NCBI RefSeq assembly: GCF_004801905.1
Contig: NZ_SSSN01000003.1
Coordinates: forward strand, 248,001-312,000
DNA from: Orlajensenia flava
GTDB taxonomy: Bacteria > Actinomycetota > Actinomycetes > Actinomycetales > Microbacteriaceae
Length of the DNA stretch: 64,000 nt
Direction of reading: 5' to 3'
In this document: in pieces, positions 57,084-64,000 of the stretch
How the letters are laid out: every line of letters begins with the position of its first letter
How positions within the stretch are numbered: the stretch's first letter is position 1
The notes under the pieces: model-generated
What the model was told of the DNA's origin: nothing
The model's database searches: none
What the model saw: the letters and a program-made list of their open reading frames with translations, nothing else
Translations under genes and position numbers: made by a program

Positions 57084-57265
57084 GTCCGACTGGCTGACGC
57101 CCGCGCCCCACATCGTGGGATTCGGCGCCGCCCGGAGATGAACGGGTCCTATTGACAATTATTGCACGAATCGCTAGCGCGGCTGACCTCCGCGCCACCT
57201 CCATGCTCAGTGTGATGCAACCCGGATGGGGGCCGATCCTATTCCCTCATGGTGAACCGGAAGGC

Positions 57266-58195
57266 TCAGCGGCTGAAGGGCGTCTCATCGTCACGGCCGC
57301 GTCGGAGCGCCAGGAACTTCTCGAGCTCCGCGGCGATCTCGTCGGCGCTCGGCAGTTCCCCGTCGACATCCGTCAGCGGGGAGCGGAGCGTCGTGCCCTC
57401 CATATAACTGTCGTGCCGTTGCTCGAGGGAGTCGACCAGCTTGGTGAGCTCCCCGTTCTCGGCCACCTGCTCGTCGATGCGGCCGAGGAACTCCCGGTTG
57501 GCCTCGCGGAGCGCATCCGTCGGGAAGATCAAGCCGGTCGCGGCACTGACGCTCTCGAGTGCGGTGATGGCTGCAGCGGGGTATTCGGTGTCGGCGAGGT
57601 AGTGGGGCACGAGGAGCACGAAGCCGACCACCGGGAACTCGCGCTGCTGCAGCCGGTACTCGACGAGGTGGAGCGCCGTGGACGGGGCCTGCGTCCGCGG
57701 ACGCCAGACGGACATGGACTCGGCGAGGTCCGTGCGCGTGCCGCTCACCGTCACGCTGATCGGACGAGTGTGGGGTACCGGCATGGGGATCGCGTGCACC
57801 CAGGTCGCCGACGCGACGGCGAACCGCTCGATGAGCTGCTCGACGGCGGAGGCGAAGCGCTCCCACTGGAAGTCCGGCTCGAAGCCCGTCAGCAGGAGGA
57901 ACGGACGGGCGAGCTCGTCGTGGGCCAACGAGAGCGTGAGCCTGGCCGGCTCGTAGTCGCTGATGTGGTCCTCGTCGAACGTGATGATGGGGCGGCGCGC
58001 CCGGTAGTCCAGCAGGATGTCGGCGTCGAACACGGCCACCGGGACCGCATCGAGGATCTCGTCGAGATGACTGGTGAACTGCGACACGGCCGAGCCGGCG
58101 TCGGCGAATCCGGTGATGCCCGCGACGAGGTGCAGCCCCTCGGGAACGTTGGCCGCGTCGGGGGTCAACTCGTAGAGTTCGCGAGGATCGAGCAT
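57266..58195 (-). CDS. PAC2 family protein
   Basis: This 309-residue PAC2-domain protein has LHLVAGITGFADAGSAVSQF near 21-40, PVPHTRPISVTV near 138-149 and VPHYLADTEYP near 195. It is a paralogue of the protein at 8112-9053, with a similar acidic C-terminal helix region (DEIAAELEKFLALRRG). The function is unknown. The ATG is leaderless (TAGCAT 6 nt upstream). Confidence 0.88.
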   Translation of the reverse strand: MLDPRELYELTPDAANVPEGLHLVAGITGFADAGSAVSQFTSHLDEILDAVPVAVFDADILLDYRARRPIITFDEDHISDYEPARLTLSLAHDELARPFLLLTGFEPDFQWERFASAVEQLIERFAVASATWVHAIPMPVPHTRPISVTVSGTRTDLAESMSVWRPRTQAPSTALHLVEYRLQQREFPVVGFVLLVPHYLADTEYPAAAITALESVSAATGLIFPTDALREANREFLGRIDEQVAENGELTKLVDSLEQRHDSYMEGTTLRSPLTDVDGELPSADEIAAELEKFLALRRGRDDETPFSR

Positions 58196-58201
58196 GTATC
58201 A

Positions 58202-58207
58202 ATGCTA
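58202..58207 (-). promoter_or_regulatory. -10 box, leaderless PAC2 gene
   Basis: TAGCAT on the minus strand lies 6 nt before the ATG at 58195. Confidence 0.6.
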
Positions 58208-58288
58208 CGGCCGGCCCGTCGCCGCACCGGCGAGGGGCCTCATGCCCACAGCGAACAGCACACGGTCGGCCCGGTGCTGCACGACGCC

Positions 58289-58294
58289 TAGCAT
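58289..58294 (+). promoter_or_regulatory. -10 box, leaderless pepA
   Basis: TAGCAT lies 6 nt before the pepA ATG at 58301, mirroring the divergent PAC2 promoter. Confidence 0.6.
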
Positions 58295-58300
58295 CGAAGC

Positions 58301-59782
58301 ATGACTTCTCCCGAGCTGACCTTCTCGACCGCCGACCCATCCTCCCTCGACGCCGAGGTGATCGTGATCGGCGCTCGACGCGGCGAGGACGGCCCCGAGC
58401 TCGTCGCGCACGCCGCATACGCGGGAGCGGCCGAGCACCTCTCCGCCCTGGGCGTGACGGGCGCACCCGACCAGCTCATCCGTGCGGTCGACCCCACCGG
58501 CCGGGCGGGTGCCGTGGCGATCGTCGGGCTCGGCGGCACGGTCGACTCGGACGCGCTCCGAGTGGCGGGCGGCAGCGCCATCCGTCAGCTGGCCGGCACG
58601 TCGCGGGTCGCCTTCGCCATTCCCGCGGATGGCGCCGGCATCCTGGCACTGGCCGAAGGAGCCGCTCTCGGGAGCTATGCCTTCACCGCTTTCCGACACG
58701 CCAGCCTGAGCCCGTCCAAGGAGCCGGTCGCGCACATCGAGATCCTCACGGACGACGCACCGACGGATGCCGAGCGCGCGCGCATCCTCGCCGTCGAGCG
58801 GGCCGTGACGTTGGTGCGCGACCTCGTCAACACCCCGCCCGCCGACCTCGCACCGGCCGACTTCGCCGATCGTGCGCAGCAGGTCGCCGACCAAGGTGGT
58901 CTCACCGCCACAGTCTGGTCGGAGGACGAGCTCGTCGAGCAGGGCTTCGGCGGCATCATCGGAGTGGGCAAGGGCTCGACCAGGCCGCCGCGGCTGGTCA
59001 AGGTCTCCTACTCCCCTGACGGCGCGACACAGCACCTCGCACTGGTCGGGAAGGGCATCACCTTCGACAGCGGCGGACTCTCGCTGAAGCCCGCTGCGTC
59101 GATGCAGAGCATGAAGTCCGACATGACGGGTGCCGCCGTGGTGCTCGCGGTGATCGCCGCCGCGGCCGAGATCGGCGTGCCCCTGCGGATGACGGCGTGG
59201 ATGTGCCTCGCCGAGAACATGCCGTCCGGCTCCGCGATGCGACCCGACGACGTGCTGCGGATCCGCGGCGGACGCACCGTCGAAGTCACCAACACCGACG
59301 CCGAGGGGCGTCTCGTGCTCGCGGACGGTCTCGTTGCGGCGGGCGAAGAGCATCCCGACGCCATCATCGACGTCGCCACCCTCACCGGCGCCCAGGTCGT
59401 CGCCCTCGGTCACAGCTACTCGGCCGTCATGGGCGACGACGCGATCGTCGAGCAGGTCCTGCGTGCGGCGAAGACCGCGGGAGAGCCGTTCTGGCCGATG
59501 CCGCTGCCCGACGACCTGCTGCGTCGGCTCGACTCCGACGTCGCCGACCTCAAGAACGCCACGCCCGGCGACACCGCGGCCGGAATGCTGCTGGCGGGGG
59601 TCTTCCTCCGCGAATTCATCGGCCGCTCCGAGGACGGTTCGACGACCATTCCCTGGGCTCATCTGGACATCGCCGGAACCGCCATGCTCTCGGGCAAACC
59701 TCGCGGCCACAGCGGTTCCGGAGCAACCGGGGTCGCCGTCCGCACCCTTCTCGCCCTGGCCGAGGCCCACCGAGCGGAGTAG
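58301..59782 (+). CDS. pepA: Leucyl aminopeptidase (M17)
   Basis: This 493-residue di-metal aminopeptidase has a variable N-terminal domain and the M17 catalytic domain with GKGITFDSGGLSLKP (about 249-263), SDMTGAA, and the signature NTDAEGRLVLAD (about 330-341). It removes N-terminal residues from peptides in the cytoplasm. Confidence 0.95.
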   Translation: MTSPELTFSTADPSSLDAEVIVIGARRGEDGPELVAHAAYAGAAEHLSALGVTGAPDQLIRAVDPTGRAGAVAIVGLGGTVDSDALRVAGGSAIRQLAGTSRVAFAIPADGAGILALAEGAALGSYAFTAFRHASLSPSKEPVAHIEILTDDAPTDAERARILAVERAVTLVRDLVNTPPADLAPADFADRAQQVADQGGLTATVWSEDELVEQGFGGIIGVGKGSTRPPRLVKVSYSPDGATQHLALVGKGITFDSGGLSLKPAASMQSMKSDMTGAAVVLAVIAAAAEIGVPLRMTAWMCLAENMPSGSAMRPDDVLRIRGGRTVEVTNTDAEGRLVLADGLVAAGEEHPDAIIDVATLTGAQVVALGHSYSAVMGDDAIVEQVLRAAKTAGEPFWPMPLPDDLLRRLDSDVADLKNATPGDTAAGMLLAGVFLREFIGRSEDGSTTIPWAHLDIAGTAMLSGKPRGHSGSGATGVAVRTLLALAEAHRAE

Positions 59783-59791
59783 TACAGTCGT

Positions 59792-59815
59792 AGAGGCGGG
59801 ATCATGCTCGCCTCT
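59792..59815 (+). terminator. Weak terminator after pepA
   Basis: A 7-bp stem, AGAGGCG with CGCCTCT, has a 10-nt loop 9 bp beyond the pepA stop, followed by TCG. Confidence 0.4.
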
Positions 59816-59898
59816 TCGCCTGCCCGCCTCTCACACGGAGGCCAGGGCCGGGCGTTTCCATGTCCTGGACACGGTCTATCGAACCAAGGAGTAGCTGG

Positions 59899-61272
59899 GT
59901 GTCGGAGCAGTCGTTTGACATTGTCGTTCTCGGTGGAGGAAGCGGAGGCTATGCAGCGGCGCTGCGCGCCGTCCAGCTCGGCTTCACCGTCGCACTGATC
60001 GAGAAGGACAAGATCGGCGGCACGTGCCTGCACCGCGGCTGCATCCCGACCAAGGCGCTGCTGCACTCCGCGGAGGTCGCCGATTACTCGCGCGAATCCG
60101 CCAAGTACGGCGTGAAGACGACGTTCGACGGCATTGACATGGGTGCGGTCACCGCCTACCGCCAGGGCATCGTCGACAGCAAGTACAAGGGCCTTCAGGG
60201 GCTGCTCAAGGCACGCAGCATCACGACGATCGCCGGCGAGGGTCGACTGACCTCGCCCACCACCGTCCAGGTGGGCGATCAGACCATCACGGGCAAGAAC
60301 GTCATCCTCGCGACGGGCTCGTACTCCCGCTCGCTCCCCGGGCTCGAGATCGGCGGCCGTGTCATCACGAGCGAGCAGGCCCTCGAGCTCGACTACGTGC
60401 CGAAGAAGGTCGCCGTCCTCGGTGGCGGCGTCATCGGAGTCGAATTCGCCAGCGTCTGGAAGAGCTACGGCGCCGACGTCACCATCATCGAGGCCCTCCC
60501 CCACCTGGTCCCCAACGAGGACGAGTCGGTGTCGAAGCAACTGGAGCGTGCGTTCCGCAAGCGCGGCATCGAGTTCTCGCTCGGCGTCCGCTTCGCTGGC
60601 GTCACCCAGAACGACGACGGCGTGGTGGTCACCCTCGAGAACGGCAAGACGGTCGAGGCGGAGCTGCTGCTCGTCGCCGTCGGACGCGGCCCCGTCACCG
60701 CGAACCTCGGTTACGAGGAGGCCGGTGTCACCATCGATCGCGGCTTCGTCATCACCGACGAGCGTCTCGCCACCAGCGTTCCCGGCGTGTACGCCGTGGG
60801 CGACATCGTCCCCGGCCTCCAGCTCGCCCACCGTGGCTTCCAGCAGGGGATCTTCGTCGCCGAGGAGATCGCCGGCCTGAACCCGATCATCATCGAGGAC
60901 ATCAACATCCCGAAGGTGACGTACTGCGACCCCGAGGTCGCTTCCATCGGTTACAGCGAGGCGAAGGCCAAGGAGAAGTTCGGCGCCGACCAGGTGACGA
61001 GCTACGACTACAACCTCGGTGGAAACGGCAAGAGCCACATCATCGGCACGAGCGGATCCGTGAAGGTCGTCCGCGTCAACGACGGTCCCATCGTCGGCAT
61101 GCACATGATCGGCGCACGCGTCGGCGAGCTCATCGGAGAAGCGCAGCTCGCGGTCAACTGGGAGGCGTACCCCGAGGACATCGCTCCGCTCATCCACGCG
61201 CACCCGACGCAGAACGAGGCGCTCGGCGAGGCATTCCTGATGCTGGCCGGAAAGCCCCTCCACTCGATCTGA
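59899..61272 (+). CDS. lpdA: Dihydrolipoyl dehydrogenase (E3)
   Basis: This 457-residue flavoprotein reoxidises dihydrolipoamide of 2-oxoacid dehydrogenase complexes. It has the FAD motif GGGSGGYAAA (12-21), redox pair Cys 43 and 48 (GGTCLHRGC), the NAD motif GGGVIGVEFAS, and the C-terminal HAHPTQNEALGEA with the catalytic His-Glu. AAGGAG sits 7 nt before the GTG. The E2 gene follows after 87 bp. Confidence 0.96.
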   Translation: MSEQSFDIVVLGGGSGGYAAALRAVQLGFTVALIEKDKIGGTCLHRGCIPTKALLHSAEVADYSRESAKYGVKTTFDGIDMGAVTAYRQGIVDSKYKGLQGLLKARSITTIAGEGRLTSPTTVQVGDQTITGKNVILATGSYSRSLPGLEIGGRVITSEQALELDYVPKKVAVLGGGVIGVEFASVWKSYGADVTIIEALPHLVPNEDESVSKQLERAFRKRGIEFSLGVRFAGVTQNDDGVVVTLENGKTVEAELLLVAVGRGPVTANLGYEEAGVTIDRGFVITDERLATSVPGVYAVGDIVPGLQLAHRGFQQGIFVAEEIAGLNPIIIEDINIPKVTYCDPEVASIGYSEAKAKEKFGADQVTSYDYNLGGNGKSHIIGTSGSVKVVRVNDGPIVGMHMIGARVGELIGEAQLAVNWEAYPEDIAPLIHAHPTQNEALGEAFLMLAGKPLHSI

Positions 61273-61359
61273 TCCCAGATCGCCCACCATCCTCGGCCTC
61301 GGCCGAACAGAACGCAATAAGCTACATACGCGTAGAACGCTGTTGAAGGAGACTATTCC

Positions 61360-63000
61360 ATGAGCGAATCCGTCAGCCTCCCGGCACTCGGCGAGAGTGT
61401 CACAGAAGGCACGGTCACCCGCTGGCTGAAGAACGTGGGCGACCGCGTCGAGGTCGACGAACCCCTGCTCGAGGTGTCGACCGACAAGGTCGACACCGAG
61501 ATCCCGTCCCCCGTTGCGGGTGTGATCGAGTCGATCCTCGTCCAGGAGGACGAGACGGTCGAGGTCGGCACCGCCCTCGTGACGATCGGTGACGGATCGG
61601 GCGGAAGCGACGCCCCGGCGGAAGCTCCCGCCGCCGAAGAGGCTCCCGCCGAGCAGCAGGCACCGGCCGAGCAGGAGGCACCGGCCGCCGAGCAGGAAGC
61701 ACCCGCTGCCGAGCAGGCTCCCGCCGCCGAGCAGCAGGCACCCGCGGCCGAGCAAGCGCCAGCGGCTGAGCAGCAGGCGCCGGCAGCCGAACAGCAGGCA
61801 CCCGCCAGCGACTCTCCCGCGCCGACCGAGGCCCCCGCTCCCGGCGACGCGCCGACCGCCGAGGTTCCCTCATCCGAGGCGCCGACGGAGGCCGAAGCCC
61901 CCGCTCCAGCAGCCCCGGTCGAGCCCGCGCCTGCCGCCGAATCGGCACCGGCAGCCGAGCCGGCGACCGGCGCTCCGTCCGCTCCTTCCACCCCGACGGC
62001 GGAGCCCACTCCCACGGCTGCTCCTGCCCCCGCAGCGGCGGCTCCTGCCCCCGCAGCGTCGGCTCCCGCCCCGCAGGCCGCAGCAGCGCCCGCGTCCACC
62101 GGCGGTTCCCACGCCGGCAGCGGATACGTCACACCCATCGTCCGAAAGCTCGCCAACGACCAAGGGGTCGATCTCTCGACCGTCACTGGAACGGGCGTCG
62201 GCGGCCGCATTCGCAAGCAGGACGTTCTCGACGCGCAGACCGGCTCGTCGGCGAAGCCGGCGGCCCCGGCCCTCGAGGTCTCGCCGCTGCGTGGCACCAC
62301 GCAGGCGATGAGTCGTCTGCGCAAGGTCGTCGCCGAGCGCGCGGTCGCCTCGATGCAGCAGACCGCTCAGCTCACCACGGTCGTGAAGGTCGACGTCACG
62401 CGCGTCGCTCAACTGCGCGACCGCGTGAAGGGCGAGTTCCAGGAGAAGACCGGGCAGAAGCTCTCCTTCCTGCCCTTCTTCGCGCTGGCCGCTGTCGAGG
62501 CACTGCAGGCGTTCCCCGTCATCAACTCGACCGTTGACGGAGACTCGATCGTCTACCCCGACAGCGAGAACCTCGCCATCGCGGTCGACACCGAGCGCGG
62601 CCTGCTGACGCCCGTCATCCGGAACGCCTCGGAGCTCGACCTCGCCGGATTCGCGGGACAGATCGCCGACCTCGCCGCCCGCACGCGGGACAACAAGCTG
62701 AAGCCCGATGAGCTCGCCGGCGGAACGTTCACTCTGACCAACACCGGTTCGCGTGGCGCCCTGTTCGACACTCCCGTCGTGTTCCTGCCGCAGTCGGCGA
62801 TCCTCGGCACGGGCATCGTCGTCAAGGAGCCGACGGTGGTGAGCCAGGACGGTGTCGACGCCATCGCGATCCGCTCGATCGTCTACCTCGCCCTGTCCTA
62901 CGATCACCGCATCGTCGACGGCGCGGACGCAGCCCGATACCTCTCCGCGGTCAAGGCGCGGCTCGAGGCCGGCGCGTTCGAGGCGGACCTCGGCATCTAG
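61360..63000 (+). CDS. sucB: 2-oxoacid dehydrogenase E2 (dihydrolipoamide acyltransferase)
   Basis: This 546-residue protein has a single lipoyl domain (1-80, lipoyl-Lys 43 in STDKVDTE), a long Ala/Pro/Glu linker (about 85-248), the E3/E1-binding domain (about 253-290), and the catalytic domain with SYDHRIVDGADAARYL, His 516 the catalytic base. It transfers acyl groups to CoA. Whether it serves pyruvate or 2-oxoglutarate dehydrogenase cannot be fixed here. AAGGAG precedes the ATG. Confidence 0.94.
   Translation: MSESVSLPALGESVTEGTVTRWLKNVGDRVEVDEPLLEVSTDKVDTEIPSPVAGVIESILVQEDETVEVGTALVTIGDGSGGSDAPAEAPAAEEAPAEQQAPAEQEAPAAEQEAPAAEQAPAAEQQAPAAEQAPAAEQQAPAAEQQAPASDSPAPTEAPAPGDAPTAEVPSSEAPTEAEAPAPAAPVEPAPAAESAPAAEPATGAPSAPSTPTAEPTPTAAPAPAAAAPAPAASAPAPQAAAAPASTGGSHAGSGYVTPIVRKLANDQGVDLSTVTGTGVGGRIRKQDVLDAQTGSSAKPAAPALEVSPLRGTTQAMSRLRKVVAERAVASMQQTAQLTTVVKVDVTRVAQLRDRVKGEFQEKTGQKLSFLPFFALAAVEALQAFPVINSTVDGDSIVYPDSENLAIAVDTERGLLTPVIRNASELDLAGFAGQIADLAARTRDNKLKPDELAGGTFTLTNTGSRGALFDTPVVFLPQSAILGTGIVVKEPTVVSQDGVDAIAIRSIVYLALSYDHRIVDGADAARYLSAVKARLEAGAFEADLGI
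61639..61812 (+). repeat. Coding repeats in the E2 linker
   Basis: About nine near-identical units of the APAAEQ/APAAEQQ type are encoded by runs related to GCCGAGCAGCAGGCACC. The repeats make a flexible swinging arm; unit number may vary between strains. Confidence 0.8.
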
Positions 63001-63012
63001 CAGAGTCGGCAT

Positions 63013-64000
63013 CTAGTCGACGAACACGTCGCGCAAGCGCCAGCCGGCCTCGCCCCTCAGCAGAAGGAGCGAGGCCGTTCTGGTCTCATCCCCCGACGTG
63101 TCAGCGGCGGAGACGACAACGGCGTCACCTGAACGTCCCGACAGGGTGAGCGTCACCGTCGGCGCTATCTCCACCGCGTCCGCCGACCGATGGATCGCCG
63201 CGGCGTCGGCCTCCGCTGCCGGAGAGCCCGCCTCATCCACTCCTGACAGGCAGGGCAGCGACGCGCGATCCAGACACGATGCTCTAGCGGCGATCAGGGC
63301 AGCCGCTGCCGCGAGCGGGTCGTCGAGGGTGATCGCATCGGGGGTGGCAGTCCCTCCAGGACGTGGCGTCGCTCCGGGACCCGAGGTGGCCGTCGCCGGA
63401 CGAGCGGTCGCCGACGATGCTGCAGGCCCGTCGACCGGCCTCGACGCCGTCGCGGTCGGCACCGTGACGAGAAGGGTTGTTGAGGCCACGGCAGCGAGCA
63501 CTCCGGCAACGATGAGTGGCCGTCGACGATTTCTCGCCACCGTCCGGAGCCGCTCCAGGAGGAGGCGGAAGGGGCCATCGTCGGCCCAGCCGGCCGCGCG
63601 TTCGACCCACGACATCCGTCCGTTGACGTCTTCAGAGTCGACGATGTGGGGCTCCGTGCTGCTCAGTCGAGCCGGAATGGGGTCGGTGTCCTGATCGCTC
63701 GCGCCGAGCAGCATCGGCGTGGGATGCGCCCAGGCGAACAGCCGTCGTTCCACCGCGGGCAGCGGATCCTCGAGGGGCCGCCCGACCTGGGCGGCGTGCA
63801 GCAGTTCGGCGACCGGGAGCGATGCGCGCTCGACCAGCCCGGCGAGCTCGTCGACGAAGGCCGCCAGTGCACCGTAGTCAGCTCGGAGGAGAGCGTTGCG
63901 CTCATTGGGTGCCAGACCCGTCAATGACCGAGCGTCGTGCAGAGAGGTGATGACCGGTCGTCCGTCAGCGGTGAACCGCACCGACCGCGGGGTGATGGCG
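63013..64000 (-). CDS. Membrane pseudokinase-like protein, C-terminal part (cut by right edge)
   Basis: The visible 328 codons contain a kinase C-lobe-like segment: AITPRSVRFTADGRPVI aligns with the catalytic loop (HxDxxPxNV) and ITSLHDAR with the DFG region, but the catalytic Asp, the Asn and the DFG Asp are all replaced. After a linker with MSWVERAAGWADD comes one membrane helix (LIVAGVLAAVASTTLLVTV), then a Ser/Thr/Pro-rich stretch and an extracellular domain with two Cys (SCLDRASLPCLSG). The frame runs open to the window edge, so the N-terminus is missing. It follows the E2 gene, convergent. Function unknown. Confidence 0.7.
   Translation of the reverse strand, partial: AITPRSVRFTADGRPVITSLHDARSLTGLAPNERNALLRADYGALAAFVDELAGLVERASLPVAELLHAAQVGRPLEDPLPAVERRLFAWAHPTPMLLGASDQDTDPIPARLSSTEPHIVDSEDVNGRMSWVERAAGWADDGPFRLLLERLRTVARNRRRPLIVAGVLAAVASTTLLVTVPTATASRPVDGPAASSATARPATATSGPGATPRPGGTATPDAITLDDPLAAAAALIAARASCLDRASLPCLSGVDEAGSPAAEADAAAIHRSADAVEIAPTVTLTLSGRSGDAVVVSAADTSGDETRTASLLLLRGEAGWRLRDVFVD

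Noticed and set aside
57154..57182. Plus-strand promoter TTGACA-17-TAGCGC in the sigA/PAC2 gap
   Set aside because: The -10 lacks the final T and it would transcribe only antisense to the PAC2 gene; kept out of the feature list for lack of support.

Overview
The window is high-GC chromosomal DNA of an actinomycete. Diagnostic genes are pafB-pafC-tatA-tatC-helY, rbpA, a LexA-box-controlled imuA'-imuB-dnaE2 cassette, ctaE-qcrCAB beside ctaC-ctaD-ctaF, and murT-gatD. Gene content, the word GGATGC/GCATCC inside genes, and a separate topoisomerase IV pair suggest Micrococcales, probably Microbacteriaceae; that placement is inference. I see no prophage, insertion sequence, CRISPR array or rRNA. One tRNA is present. 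Coding density is very high, and many starts are leaderless: a TAnnnT -10 box ends 6-8 nt before the ATG or GTG.

Layout. 1-3500: SOS mutagenesis cassette (dnaE2 cut by the left edge). 3570-9060: GH15 glucosidase behind a tiny coupled ORF, tRNA-Leu(GAG), an M20 peptidase, uppP, a four-copy intergenic repeat, and a PAC2 protein. 9087-19640: HAD phosphatase and trmI, a tandem FKBP lipoprotein, pafBC, a small membrane protein, tatAC, helY, lnt, rbpA. 19730-23540: glycerophosphodiesterase, SPFH and NfeD proteins, an SDR lacking the usual Tyr, and a DUF308 protein. 23630-30270 is the most accessory part: a short UvrA paralogue, patatin, MarR with a divergent quinone reductase, PadR, an SCO4848-like protein, and an SDR. 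30290-35280: dhaKLM facing away from glpF-glpK, for glycerol and dihydroxyacetone use. 35284-45200: trpD, the bc1-aa3 respiratory supercomplex genes, an RlmA-type methyltransferase, and erpA. 45250-53500: M20 dipeptidase, DUF3043, an alkaline-phosphatase-like hydrolase, parC and parE (convergent), and a small zinc-ribbon protein. 53558-57083: sigA-murT-gatD. 57266-64000: PAC2, pepA, lpdA, the E2 acyltransferase, and a membrane pseudokinase cut by the right edge.

Most interesting: the murT-gatD pair downstream of sigA has lost its glutamine-amidotransferase chemistry. The GatD-like protein has no cysteine at all, with Gly where the catalytic Cys should be, and the MurT-like protein has no four-cysteine zinc ribbon. 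If the host is Microbacteriaceae, whose group-B peptidoglycan crosslinks through the alpha-carboxyl of D-Glu, this pair is a candidate for attaching an amino acid other than ammonia to that carboxyl. Other points of note are overlapping divergent promoters, -10 boxes that contain the upstream TAG stop, a likely CTG start coupled to the qcrB stop, a 31-bp tandem duplication of a terminator, and a dead kinase domain.
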